Part shown: one piece after another, positions 26,461-35,449 of the stretch | Position numbering within the stretch: position 1 is the stretch's first letter | How the letters are laid out: each line of letters begins with the position of its first letter | Assembly (NCBI GenBank): GCA_002869105.1 | Contig: PKTP01000004.1 | Location: 32,539 to 96,538 of the forward strand | Direction of reading: 5' to 3' | Length of the DNA: 64,000 nucleotides | Source: Alphaproteobacteria bacterium | Lineage (GTDB): Bacteria > Pseudomonadota > Alphaproteobacteria > UBA7879 | Notes under the pieces: generated by a model | What the model saw: only the letters and a program-made list of their open reading frames with translations | Databases searched by the model: none | What the model was told of the DNA's origin: nothing | Position numbers and translations under genes: made by a program

Positions 26461-27939
26461 ATGGCTGATTTAAATCACATAGATAATACAAAACCAAGAA
26501 TTACGGTCATTGGTATTGGCGGAGCCGGCGGGAATGCCGTTAACAACATGATCCGTGCAAACTTGGAAGGCGTTGACTTTTTAGTTTGTAATACAGATGC
26601 ACAAGCTTTGCGGGAGTCCTTGGCAGAGAAAAAAATCCAAATTGGGAATGACACAACTCAAGGATTAGGCGCAGGATCAAAACCTGATATGGGCCGGGTT
26701 TCTGCTGAAGAAGATATCGAAGAGGTTATGAAGCATATTAAAGGGTCTCATATGCTTTTTGTGACAGCTGGTATGGGAGGCGGTACCGGAACAGGCGCTG
26801 CTCCTGTGATTGCTAAAGCAGCGAGAGAAATGGGCGTTCTCACCATTGGTGTGGTAACAAAGCCTTTCAATTTTGAAGGCATCCACCGTATGAAAACAGC
26901 GGAACGGGGCATTGAAGAAATTCAAAATTGCGTGGATACCTTGATTGTGATTCCTAACCAAAACTTATTTCGCTTGGCAACGGATACCACAACCTTTGCC
27001 GATGCTTTTAATATGGCTGATAATGTCCTGCATTCCGGTGTTCGGGGTGTGACGGATTTAATGATCATGCCGGGATTAATCAACTTGGATTTTGCCGACG
27101 TTAAAACGGTGATGAGCGAAATGGGTAAAGCCATGATGGGTACGGGAGAAGCGGAAAATGAAAATCGTGCCATTGAAGCAGCAGAAGCAGCGATAGCGAA
27201 TCCTCTTTTGGATGAAGTATCCATGCGCGGTGCTAAAGGTGTTTTGATTAACATCACGGGTGGATTAGACATGACGTTATTTGAGGTGGACGAAGCCGCA
27301 AATCGGATTCGGGAAGAAGTAGATGAGGCAGCAAATATTATTTTTGGTTCTACTTTTGATGAGAAAATGAGTGGCCGGATGCGTGTGTCAGTTGTGGCAA
27401 CGGGGATCAACGCTAAGCCAAGTGTTAAAAAAGCTTTTGGTGAACAAATGAGCTTTTTGAAGCAGACAAAAGAATCTCATGAAGAGGAGGCGGGGCAAAG
27501 ACAGTCTGTTGCTTCAGCGGCGCCCGAAATGGCACCCTATGAATTTGGGGAGTCGAATGCGCCTACAACAGATGGATCTTCATCTCTAGATCGCTTTCCT
27601 GGCAATGAATCTGGAGACAACGGTGCGTATGAACCGTTGAAGACAGCACCGTTTTCAGAAGAGCCTGCCCCATTGACGCGTAAGAAAAAATCATTTTTTG
27701 AGCGCTGGGGATTCGGTAAAAAGCGTAGCGAAGATAGGCAGGACCCACAACCAGCGCCCCGGCCTTCTCCCAAGGCGGCCAGACCTTCTGATGATGAAAG
27801 GCTTGAAGAGCGTCCAGAGGATCAATTAGGGCAGGCCCCGTATGAAACCATGTTTGATCAGGGACGTGGTCAAGAAGGCGGTAAGCCAGAGGATGATTTG
27901 GATATCCCCGCATTCTTGCGTGCTAAGAAAAAGAAGTGA
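26461..27939 (+). CDS. ftsZ: cell division protein FtsZ
   Basis: This tubulin-like GTPase forms the Z ring. The 492-residue protein has a normal globular domain of about 320 residues with [13 protein letters not shown], the GTP signature [13 protein letters not shown] and the T7 loop region [11 protein letters not shown]. Then comes a long charged linker of about 150 residues and a conserved C-terminal peptide ([10 protein letters not shown]) ending in KKKK, which binds FtsA and others. The long linker is usual for alphaproteobacteria. AAGGA lies just before the ATG. lpxC, often the next gene, is absent. Confidence 0.97.
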   Translation: MADLNHIDNTKPRITVIGIGGAGGNAVNNMIRANLEGVDFLVCNTDAQALRESLAEKKIQIGNDTTQGLGAGSKPDMGRVSAEEDIEEVMKHIKGSHMLFVTAGMGGGTGTGAAPVIAKAAREMGVLTIGVVTKPFNFEGIHRMKTAERGIEEIQNCVDTLIVIPNQNLFRLATDTTTFADAFNMADNVLHSGVRGVTDLMIMPGLINLDFADVKTVMSEMGKAMMGTGEAENENRAIEAAEAAIANPLLDEVSMRGAKGVLINITGGLDMTLFEVDEAANRIREEVDEAANIIFGSTFDEKMSGRMRVSVVATGINAKPSVKKAFGEQMSFLKQTKESHEEEAGQRQSVASAAPEMAPYEFGESNAPTTDGSSSLDRFPGNESGDNGAYEPLKTAPFSEEPAPLTRKKKSFFERWGFGKKRSEDRQDPQPAPRPSPKAARPSDDERLEERPEDQLGQAPYETMFDQGRGQEGGKPEDDLDIPAFLRAKKKK

Positions 27940-28063
27940 TTAGGTGTAGCGGTATGAGATTCTCACGCTTGCGTTGCAAAGCCGCGGAAGCTGAGAGTCC
28001 CCTAGGGTATTTGATATCCTGAAAAAATGTAGTACCATAAAACCAATATTTTGAGCTTGCACT

Positions 28064-28840
28064 ATGATTATCAGCTGCCCGTGTTGTGAAAAAAAGTTTC
28101 AAGTCCCTGACGATCAGGTGGCAGATAAAAAAGCGGTGAGGCTGCGGTGCTCTTCTTGCCAACATCTATGGATACATCAATTTAATAATCAAAATGAGCG
28201 AGCTTCATCTGCGCGGCCCGACGGTGATCCAAAAGAATGTACCACGCTTGACTCTCACTCCTTTGAGGAGCCGCTTAGAGTTGCTCAGCCCGGCCCCACG
28301 CCAGTTGCTTATAAAGTATCTTCAACACAAAAACGCTTGGTTTGGAGCCTTTATCTTGCCATTTCCCTGTTAATTATGATGCCGATTTTGGTGTTGATGC
28401 GATACCATATTGTTCATGCCATCCCCCAAGCTGAGGTTGCTTATGAAGCTTTAGGACTTGAAGTGAATACGCGCAATGAGTTTTTTAGTTTTCACGATGT
28501 CACCTTTAGAAAACTGGGAACCGACGCGGGTGATAAATTGGTTATTCGGGGTAAAATCAAGTACCAGCCCCCTGAGCAAGAAGCGCGTATGGTGCCGCGG
28601 GTGCGGGTAACTGTTTATGGCAAAGCAGATTGCGGCAAACAAGCCTGGTGGGATAAAAAAAATTTCGGCGCTAATCATTTCTTAGAGCGTGGATTATGCG
28701 TTTTAGATTCTTGGACATTCTCTACAAAAGATAATCTGGCTTTGCCGGGTGAGGTGATTCCTTTTGAAAAAGAAAAGCTCTATGCCTCGGAAGCAATCAT
28801 GCCGTCTGAGATTAACCTGCAATTTGAGCGACAGTCTTAA
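28064..28840 (+). CDS. zinc-ribbon membrane protein (MJ0042-type finger, DUF3426-like)
   Basis: The 258-residue protein begins with a zinc ribbon (CPCC at residues 5-8 and CSSC about 25 residues later, within the first 37 residues), followed by a polar linker, one transmembrane helix at about residues 90-110, and a C-terminal domain that looks extracytoplasmic (YGKADCGKQAWW; LGLEVNTRNEFFSFHDVTF). Proteins of this build are common in alphaproteobacteria and are often annotated near ftsE; their role is unknown. The gap from ftsZ holds AGATTCTCACGC-like debris that resembles repeat family C. Confidence 0.75.
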   Translation: MIISCPCCEKKFQVPDDQVADKKAVRLRCSSCQHLWIHQFNNQNERASSARPDGDPKECTTLDSHSFEEPLRVAQPGPTPVAYKVSSTQKRLVWSLYLAISLLIMMPILVLMRYHIVHAIPQAEVAYEALGLEVNTRNEFFSFHDVTFRKLGTDAGDKLVIRGKIKYQPPEQEARMVPRVRVTVYGKADCGKQAWWDKKNFGANHFLERGLCVLDSWTFSTKDNLALPGEVIPFEKEKLYASEAIMPSEINLQFERQS

Positions 28841-28987
28841 GACGCTCCTAAACAGATTGTGACTTTTAAGGAAGTGATCTTTACTTCAGTATTTTTAAAT
28901 ACATAAATATTACATCTTCTTTATTGATGCATCTTCCTTTTACTTTTGGCGACTATTTTATAAAATAAGTAAAAAAGGGAGGTAAGG

Positions 28988-29938
28988 ATGTTGCGTTTGA
29001 AAAGTACAATGATCATGGTGGTGCTATTAGGGACGCCCCAGCAAGAAGTGAAAGCAGCCTGGCCAGAGATAGGGGACGGTGAAAATGAAGGTGGGAGACG
29101 ATATGCTTCAGCACACTGGCAAGCAGGCTTGCAACGGTTTCAGACAACAGCCAAAAGGTTTGTTCAAAATTTCCCGGTTTTAGAGATTATTAAGAGTACA
29201 CACCAATTTTCACGGCAGATGCTGCCAGTTCTTAAACGTTTTCCTATAGCTGTTTCAGCTGAACTTTTTGGGGCTTATTTAAGAGCGAAATATATCGATG
29301 ATCATACGCACTTTCGTGCGGGCGCCGTCCAATACTTTCACCCACCAGCTCGGGTTCGTCGATGGTCTCAAGAATATTTTGATCATACTACAGGGCTTTT
29401 TGGATTGAGCACTCAAGAGCTGATCACCCATTTTTCTTTTGAGCCGTTCCAATATCCTGAATCTGAGCATAGAGATAAAGATATTCAAAAGGCCTATGGA
29501 TATTTACCCTATGACTTGATGAGAGATTTGCATCAACAAGAAATCAATAAAGCGATCAATGAGTTGGGTGCTCATCAAAGAGTCGATGTTGACTCAATGC
29601 GGTTGAAGGTGCGGCAAAATAGCCGTGAACAGTTAGGCATTATTTTTGAGGAGGTCTCTAGGGAAAATTTGACCGATGCCGTGTGTGATGTTTGGGCAGA
29701 ACTTCATTTTTCTGCCATAGAGACACACCAGGAAATGGCCTGTAAGTTAACACGGTTTTTTTTGAAAATTAAGGATGAAGATTCCATTGCCCCTTTGCAG
29801 AGAGCTGTTGCCTTACAAGCGGCAGGGTATTATGGCTTAGCGCATCAAAAAACCAGAGATTTAGAAGCAAAGAGAGATTTTCAGGCCTCACAAAAGAGAT
29901 TGATGGCGTGGGGGCAAGCATTATCAAACAAATCCTGA
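28988..29938 (+). CDS. secreted hypothetical protein
   Basis: This 316-residue protein has an N-terminal hydrophobic stretch (about 6-19) with cleavage likely after VKA. The mature part is rich in His, Gln, Arg and aromatic residues and mainly helical in character; there is no other membrane segment. GGGAGGTAAGG immediately before the ATG is a strong ribosome site, suggesting good expression. I do not recognise the family. It is followed by another secreted unknown, with no sequence likeness that I can see. Confidence 0.7.
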   Translation: MLRLKSTMIMVVLLGTPQQEVKAAWPEIGDGENEGGRRYASAHWQAGLQRFQTTAKRFVQNFPVLEIIKSTHQFSRQMLPVLKRFPIAVSAELFGAYLRAKYIDDHTHFRAGAVQYFHPPARVRRWSQEYFDHTTGLFGLSTQELITHFSFEPFQYPESEHRDKDIQKAYGYLPYDLMRDLHQQEINKAINELGAHQRVDVDSMRLKVRQNSREQLGIIFEEVSRENLTDAVCDVWAELHFSAIETHQEMACKLTRFFLKIKDEDSIAPLQRAVALQAAGYYGLAHQKTRDLEAKRDFQASQKRLMAWGQALSNKS

Positions 29939-30027
29939 ATTGAGTAAGGTTCATATTGCCTGAGATGTTTACTTAATATAAAAAAATTTTATTCGATTAT
30001 TAAAAACAAGATGTAGGAGAAGTAAAA

Positions 30028-30657
30028 ATGAGAATTGTATTTTCTTTCTTGGTGTTGACTAAGTTTCTAACCATGTCAGTGGTGGCGATGCCCGATATGA
30101 ATGACGAGAGAACTGAAGAAGGACAGCCTGTCAGGAAGGTGCTACACCCACCTAAAATTTTAGAAATTAAAAGTTATATGGGCCGGCAAGCGGCGATTTT
30201 TTTTCAATCTGAACCTCAACACGTTGTGATTAATGAATCTGTTCTTTCCCAAGGAATTTTTCCGGTAATTGAGAGGTGTATTCAAAGGGTTCGAGCCTCT
30301 CCAGAAGTACAGCGGGGCTATCAACAGGAATTGATGGCAGGTCGTAATCCCTTTGATCAGGAAAGTATTTATCAAAGGGTGCGGGCAGCAGTGTTGCAAA
30401 AAAGAGGGGTTGGTGTAGGGCTTGGACAGGGCAAAAATGCGGGAAAATTGTGTTTTATTTGCCCCTATAATGTTGATAAATCACCGCTTTTCTTTGAAGA
30501 AGCAACGGAGCAAGAAGTGGAGGCAATGAAACAGTCGCGCCTGGATGATTTAGATCCAGAGCTTTTTACGATTGCTCAATTTGTAGTTTCTAAAAACCAG
30601 CCACCCTTGGCTTTTAAGCTTTCCGTTTCTGGTCTCAGAGAGCACTCAAGGCATTGA
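30028..30657 (+). CDS. secreted hypothetical protein
   Basis: This 209-residue protein has a signal peptide (about residues 1-20, ending VVAMP) and a mature domain of about 185 residues with two Cys close together (LCFICPYN). AGGAG lies 9-10 bases before the ATG. I do not recognise it. With the gene before it, it forms a short run of exported, lineage-specific proteins between the dcw cluster and priA. It converges on priA. Confidence 0.68.
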   Translation: MRIVFSFLVLTKFLTMSVVAMPDMNDERTEEGQPVRKVLHPPKILEIKSYMGRQAAIFFQSEPQHVVINESVLSQGIFPVIERCIQRVRASPEVQRGYQQELMAGRNPFDQESIYQRVRAAVLQKRGVGVGLGQGKNAGKLCFICPYNVDKSPLFFEEATEQEVEAMKQSRLDDLDPELFTIAQFVVSKNQPPLAFKLSVSGLREHSRH

Positions 30658-30695
30658 ACATAGCGCTTCTTTCATAAACACTCGCTCTCATATCA

Positions 30696-32672
30696 TTACA
30701 TAAAAGACTGCGGATCGATGTCGATGGTAAGTTTTAAAGGGGCTGGTAGGGTGATGCCAGCCAGCCATTGCTGCAAGTACGAGGTGTGCAAAATGGTTTT
30801 GTCTGATTTGAGCAATAAGCGCCATCGATATGATTTTTTGACCCGAGTCAAGGGGGCGGGCGTGGGTCCCAGAACTTGAATCCCTGGTTTTTGGGGATGG
30901 GATCTTAGAAGAGAGAGGGCTGCTTCTTTGACCTGTGCCTCTCTGGGTCCTTCAAGGATGAGGGCGGTGAGGCGGCCGTAGGGGGGAAGCCCGAGACGCT
31001 GACGTTGTGCTAATTCTGTCTGATAAAATTTTTGGCTATCGTTTTGACAGAGTGCTTGGAAAGCTGGGTGCTGCGGTGCAAAGGTTTGAAGATAAACATG
31101 ACCCGGCTTATCGGCCCGGCCCGAGCGACCAGCCACTTGGTGTAGCAGTTGAAAGCTGCGCTCAGTTGACCGCAAATCATAGTCAATGGGACCCAGGGTT
31201 GCATCGACGACACCAACCAACGTTAGGTTAGGAAAATGATGGCCCTTAGCCATTGTTTGGGTGGCAACAATGACTTGGGCGGATCCAGACTCAATTTGAT
31301 CAAAAGCCTGCTGCATTTTCTTTGGGGTTGAGAGGGTGTCACTGGTCATCAGTAACAAGGACCAATCGGGATGCTTTTCCCGGAGTTCTTCCATCAGCTT
31401 TTCAACACCCACACCAAAAAACAAAAATTCATCTGTGTGATTGCAGGTGTTGCAGGCGCTTCTGGCCTTGCGTTGATAGCCACAGTGATGACACAGCAAT
31501 GCCTGTTTATGCTGGTGATAAACCAAATTAACATCACAGCGCTTACAGGTTTGATTGCAGCGACAACTTGAACAAAAGGCGATGGGGGCATAGCCACGGC
31601 GATTGAGAAAAAGAAGGGATTGCTCCCCTTGGGCGTGATTCTCTTCTAGGGCGCGCCAAAGTGTTGGGGAAAGAGAGGTCCCTTTGGTGAGAGGTTCTTG
31701 GCGAAGATCAATCGGGTGAATTTTGGGCATGGAGGCAGCGCCATATCGCTGGGTGAGATGAAAGCTTTGATACTTGTTGGTACGTACATTGAGCAAGGTT
31801 TCAATGCTGGGCGTGGCTGATGTCAGGATGATGGGACACGTGGCTAGTTGAGCGCGGCGTACGGCCATATCACGGGCATGATAGCGGACCAGTGATTCTT
31901 GTTTATAACTGGTATCATGCTCTTCATCGACAACGATTAAGCCGAGATCATGATGAGGAAGACAGAGTGCAGACCGGGTGCCGACAACGACAGGTGTGCC
32001 TGTGGCAATGGTGTGCCAAGATTTTTGACGTTGTTTGGGCGTCATATGGGAGTGCCAAAAAACAGGTTTGAAACCAAAGCACGCTTCAAATCTCAGCAGC
32101 CAAGCAGCGGTTAAGTTGATTTCAGGGAGCAATACCAAGGCTCTTTTACCAAGGGTTAAACAGGTTTGAACTGCTTGAAAATAGACTTCTGTTTTTCCAG
32201 AGCCCGTCACACCCTCTAGTAGGAGAGGGGTGAAAATATGTTGTTGAACCAAAGATTCAAGGTGGCTGGCAACTGTTCTTTGTTCCTGATTGAGTGCCAG
32301 GGATTGAAAGGAAAAAGTCAGAGATGGCGTGGGGTTTTGATCTGTCAAACTTTGGATATTTTTAGGATTGAGTCCCCCTAAAAACATTTTTAAAACCAGG
32401 CCGAGGGGCGCCATGGTGTAGCGTGCCATCCAGGATATAAAATCACTGTTTTGGAGCGAAACAGTGATGGGATGGACAGATTCAATCGCCCGCAGTTTTG
32501 TGGAAGGCAAAGTGGAAGAATCGATGATTTCTGTGATCCATCCTATATGTTGGGTGTTGCGGAATGGCACGCTGACAAGGGAATTGGGCTGAATGGTGAG
32601 GGAGGCTGGAATAAGATAATCGAGCGGCTCCAGGCTGATGGGCAGGCAAACTTTTGCGATTTTATCATTCAT
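30696..32672 (-). CDS. priA: primosomal protein N' (replication restart helicase PriA)
   Basis: PriA rebuilds stalled replication forks. The product has the N-terminal 3' binding domain, helicase motifs GVTGSGKTEVYF (Walker A), LPEINLT, VDEEHDTSYKQ (Walker B), ILTSATPSIETL, and the zinc-binding insert of eight Cys (CSSCRCNQTCKRC, CHHC, CNTC), then VATQTMAKGHHFPNL and HQVAGRSGRADKPG. I chose ATG 32672 (658 residues); the frame is also open from a TTG at 32687. At about 660 residues it is shorter than E. coli PriA (732), mostly at the N-terminus. It is divergent from fsa. Confidence 0.94.
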   Translation of the reverse strand: MNDKIAKVCLPISLEPLDYLIPASLTIQPNSLVSVPFRNTQHIGWITEIIDSSTLPSTKLRAIESVHPITVSLQNSDFISWMARYTMAPLGLVLKMFLGGLNPKNIQSLTDQNPTPSLTFSFQSLALNQEQRTVASHLESLVQQHIFTPLLLEGVTGSGKTEVYFQAVQTCLTLGKRALVLLPEINLTAAWLLRFEACFGFKPVFWHSHMTPKQRQKSWHTIATGTPVVVGTRSALCLPHHDLGLIVVDEEHDTSYKQESLVRYHARDMAVRRAQLATCPIILTSATPSIETLLNVRTNKYQSFHLTQRYGAASMPKIHPIDLRQEPLTKGTSLSPTLWRALEENHAQGEQSLLFLNRRGYAPIAFCSSCRCNQTCKRCDVNLVYHQHKQALLCHHCGYQRKARSACNTCNHTDEFLFFGVGVEKLMEELREKHPDWSLLLMTSDTLSTPKKMQQAFDQIESGSAQVIVATQTMAKGHHFPNLTLVGVVDATLGPIDYDLRSTERSFQLLHQVAGRSGRADKPGHVYLQTFAPQHPAFQALCQNDSQKFYQTELAQRQRLGLPPYGRLTALILEGPREAQVKEAALSLLRSHPQKPGIQVLGPTPAPLTRVKKSYRWRLLLKSDKTILHTSYLQQWLAGITLPAPLKLTIDIDPQSFM

Positions 32673-32739
32673 TGTCAGTGACTTCAATTTTGATATTGTA
32701 TAAAGTGACTATACTGAGCATAAACCGTTGAGGCAACGT

Positions 32740-33393
32740 ATGAAGTTTTTTATTGATGGAGCCGACCTCCAAGAAATTGAATCCCTGGCAGCCATGGGTC
32801 TGGTGGATGGTGTGACAACCAATCCCAGTATTATTGCGAAAAGTAATCAAAATATTCACGCTGTCATTGAAGCGATTTGTGATGTGGTGTCAGGACCTGT
32901 GAGTGCTGAGGTTGTTTCCGATGATGCGGAGAGCATGTTGCGAGAGGCGGGCTCTTTGGCAAAGATTGCCCCGAATGTAACAATTAAAGTCCCTCTGACA
33001 GAGGAGGGGTTGAAAGCTTGCTATCGCCTGCGAGAGCGGGATGTGATGGTCAATGTGACGCTTTGTTTTTCAGCAGCACAAGCTTTACTCGCTGCGAAAG
33101 CAGGGGCAACCTTTATTTCTCCGTTCGTGGGGCGATTGGATGACATTGGGCATGATGGATTGAGATTGATTGAGGAAATCGTCACGATCTATAACAACGA
33201 TCCTTTGATCACAACGGAGGTATTGGTGGCCTCTGTTCGAACGCCTATGCACATTGTCACTGCGGCACAAATCGGCGCGCATGTGGCAACAGCCCCGGCT
33301 TCTGTTTTTCGGCAGATGCTTAAACATCCTCTAACGGATGCGGGACTGGAGACATTCAAAAAAGACTGGCTGGCCTCTGGGCAAAAGATTTAA
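32740..33393 (+). CDS. fsa: transaldolase / fructose-6-phosphate aldolase family protein
   Basis: This 217-residue TIM-barrel enzyme of the small transaldolase family (TalC/FSA) makes a Schiff base through Lys83 in TIKVPLT. The start MKFFIDGAD and the GLVDGVTTNPSI block are typical. Sequence alone does not separate transaldolase (pentose phosphate pathway) from fructose-6-phosphate aldolase. ATG 32740 has GAGG about 7 bases upstream; a TTG at 32728 is less likely. TATACT at 32710-32715 may be its -10 box. The order priA, fsa, xerC is found in other alphaproteobacteria. Confidence 0.88.
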   Translation: MKFFIDGADLQEIESLAAMGLVDGVTTNPSIIAKSNQNIHAVIEAICDVVSGPVSAEVVSDDAESMLREAGSLAKIAPNVTIKVPLTEEGLKACYRLRERDVMVNVTLCFSAAQALLAAKAGATFISPFVGRLDDIGHDGLRLIEEIVTIYNNDPLITTEVLVASVRTPMHIVTAAQIGAHVATAPASVFRQMLKHPLTDAGLETFKKDWLASGQKI

Positions 33394-33396
33394 AAA

Positions 33397-34338
33397 ATGA
33401 CATCGTCTAAAGAAGGCGTTCTTACCCCAGGACTGCAGCAAGACTGGGCTGCTTGGCAAGGCTGGTTAAAGTATGAAAAGCGGTATTCTGCGCATACCCA
33501 GCTGGCCTATGTTACTGACACAGATCATTTTTTTCTTTTTTATCGATCACATCTTGGATTAGACGGGGCTTTGGATCTTGAGGCGTTGAAAGCCCTGGAT
33601 ACAACAACGATACGATCTTGGCTGAGTCAACGGCGCTTGCGAGAGAAAAAAGCCCCGGCAACCCTTGCTCGGGCGCTGTCTTCCTTACGGAGTTTTTTTG
33701 GATTTGTGACGCAAAAATATGGCATTAAAAACAGCGTTTTTGACCATATTCAGGCCCCAAAACTGGCAAAATTGATGCCAAAAGGCATTAGTTTCGACGA
33801 TTTTCTCCACTTAATTGAGCCGCTACAAGACCAGGCTTCTTGGCAGGGGATGCGTGATCTGGCTTTGATTACGTTGTTGTATGGAACGGGGCTGCGCATC
33901 AGTGAAGCGCTGGGGCTGAAGCAAGGCGACATCACGGACCAGACAATGGAAATTGTGATCAAAGGAAAAGGGAACAAAAGCCGGATGGTGCCGATTTTGC
34001 CAGAGATTGTAGTGTTGATTGACCGTTATAGAAAGGCCTGTCTATATGAGGGTGAGACTACGTCTCCCTTGTTTTTAGGAAATCGCGGGGGCGCGCTGAG
34101 CCCCAGCGCTTCACAAAAAATGCTGCTGAAAATGCGGCGTGAACTTTCTTTGCCGGAAACGCTCACACCCCATGCGTTGCGCCATAGTTATGCAACACAC
34201 TTGTTGCAAGGTGGTGCTGATTTACGGGTGATTCAAGAATTGTTGGGCCATGCCAGCCTCTCAACCACCCAACGCTATGCCCATGCGGATATGAAGCACA
34301 TTCAAAGTGTGTATCATAGTAAGCATCCGCGTCGGTGA
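33397..34338 (+). CDS. xerC: site-specific tyrosine recombinase XerC
   Basis: XerC acts with XerD at dif to resolve chromosome dimers. The 313-residue protein has an N-terminal SAM-like core-binding domain and a catalytic domain with R167 (GTGLRISEAL), K192 (KGKGNKSR), H259 and R262 (HALRHSYATHL), H285 (LGHASLSTTQRY) and the nucleophile Y294. The full-length catalytic set and core-gene context make it XerC rather than a mobile-element integrase; XerC versus XerD rests mainly on the priA-fsa neighbourhood. It starts 3 bases after fsa. Confidence 0.88.
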   Translation: MTSSKEGVLTPGLQQDWAAWQGWLKYEKRYSAHTQLAYVTDTDHFFLFYRSHLGLDGALDLEALKALDTTTIRSWLSQRRLREKKAPATLARALSSLRSFFGFVTQKYGIKNSVFDHIQAPKLAKLMPKGISFDDFLHLIEPLQDQASWQGMRDLALITLLYGTGLRISEALGLKQGDITDQTMEIVIKGKGNKSRMVPILPEIVVLIDRYRKACLYEGETTSPLFLGNRGGALSPSASQKMLLKMRRELSLPETLTPHALRHSYATHLLQGGADLRVIQELLGHASLSTTQRYAHADMKHIQSVYHSKHPRR

Positions 34339-34421
34339 AAGTAAGTTCTTGAAAAATTTTTGTCAATGAGTCACTATTAATTTAAGACAATTTTTTAGAT
34401 CTTATTAGGGAGGATTAAGTT

Positions 34422-34826
34422 ATGGGCAAAACAAGGTATTTTATTTTTCTAGTATTATTGTTTTTTGGTGCGGAGTCAAAAGGGGAAAACTATAGCCTAT
34501 GCAAAGATGGAAACTTTAACAAAGCGGCTCTTTTTAATGGAAATGCTTCATATTCAGATAACAGGTATGACCAAGTTAATAATTCGAAAGCAAAAAAACA
34601 ATTATGTGGCTTAAATCTTCAAGTTCCTCAAAGTGTGGATTGCTCAAACAAGAAATGTAAACCAGGGTTTCAAACTATCTCGCAATGGGTGATTGACTTT
34701 GTTAAGGAATACAAAAACGGAAACTATACGACTTTTGACTTTAAAAAGGCAGTCAATGGGACTGCCAATGATCTGTATAAAATACATGTGAATGTGGGCC
34801 GTGAATGTGGGCCTACCTACCCCTAG
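34422..34826 (+). CDS. small secreted cysteine-containing hypothetical protein
   Basis: This 134-residue protein has a signal peptide (FIFLVLLFFGAESKG, cleavage near residue 21) and a mature part of about 110 residues with five Cys (SLCK, LCGL, VDCSNKKCK, ECGP), which would favour disulfides in the periplasm or outside. GGGAGGA lies before the ATG. The composition (Asn, Lys, Tyr-rich) differs from the core genes on both sides. I do not recognise the family. Confidence 0.65.
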   Translation: MGKTRYFIFLVLLFFGAESKGENYSLCKDGNFNKAALFNGNASYSDNRYDQVNNSKAKKQLCGLNLQVPQSVDCSNKKCKPGFQTISQWVIDFVKEYKNGNYTTFDFKKAVNGTANDLYKIHVNVGRECGPTYP

Positions 34827-34981
34827 TTACCCCCTCCTCCGACGAATGATTCTGATTAATAGACCCGTTTGCTTGTTAGGGAGTGGATAAAAACTAAGGC
34901 ATAATCACTCATTGGTTTTAACCCCTTTACGAGGACGCTCATCCAACGTATAAATGCTGTAGCTTCTATGGTGTTTGAAAC

Positions 34982-35434
34982 ATGCAAACTATGATCTGGA
35001 TGGTTTTTCTATTGGTTGGTTTTTCAACGGGCGTTCTGGCCGATGTTGAGGTGAGCAAGCCCTTTGCCCGGGCAACCAACGGGAAGAACGGCGCTGTTTT
35101 TTTAACGCTGATGAATCATTCAAACTCTTCAGAAAAACTGATTGCCGCACGTGTTGCGCCAGAGATTGCCCAGCGATGTGAACTGCATACGCATATTCAA
35201 GAAGGCAACACCTATCGGATGCGTGAAGTGAAAGCCATTGATGTGCCCGCTCAAAGTGAAGTTGAGATGAAACCGGGCGGGTTGCATGTGATGATCATGG
35301 GATTAAAAAAGCCTTTAGTCAAAGGCGCCACGTTTGATCTTTCTTTGACGTTTGATTCAGGAAACGCGACTCAGATTAAGGTGCCGATTAAATCTGCAGG
35401 TGCCATGCACGCATCTTGTGGCTGTGATAAATAA
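34982..35434 (+). CDS. periplasmic copper chaperone, PCu(A)C family
   Basis: The 150-residue protein has a signal peptide (cleavage near VLA-DVE) and the PCu(A)C/DUF461 copper-binding pattern: H in CELHTHIQE, M in YRMREV, then H and M in GLHVMIMGL. By family it holds Cu(I) in the periplasm and delivers it to cytochrome oxidase. A His-x-Cys-like end (MHASCGCDK) adds further metal ligands. It is followed directly by ileS, with no visible functional link. Confidence 0.85.
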   Translation: MQTMIWMVFLLVGFSTGVLADVEVSKPFARATNGKNGAVFLTLMNHSNSSEKLIAARVAPEIAQRCELHTHIQEGNTYRMREVKAIDVPAQSEVEMKPGGLHVMIMGLKKPLVKGATFDLSLTFDSGNATQIKVPIKSAGAMHASCGCDK

Positions 35435-35449
35435 ATAATTAGAGAAATT

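Noticed and set aside
33397..34338. Phage or island integrase
   Set aside because: The tyrosine recombinase has XerC size and motifs and sits with priA and fsa; there is no att-like repeat or phage gene nearby.
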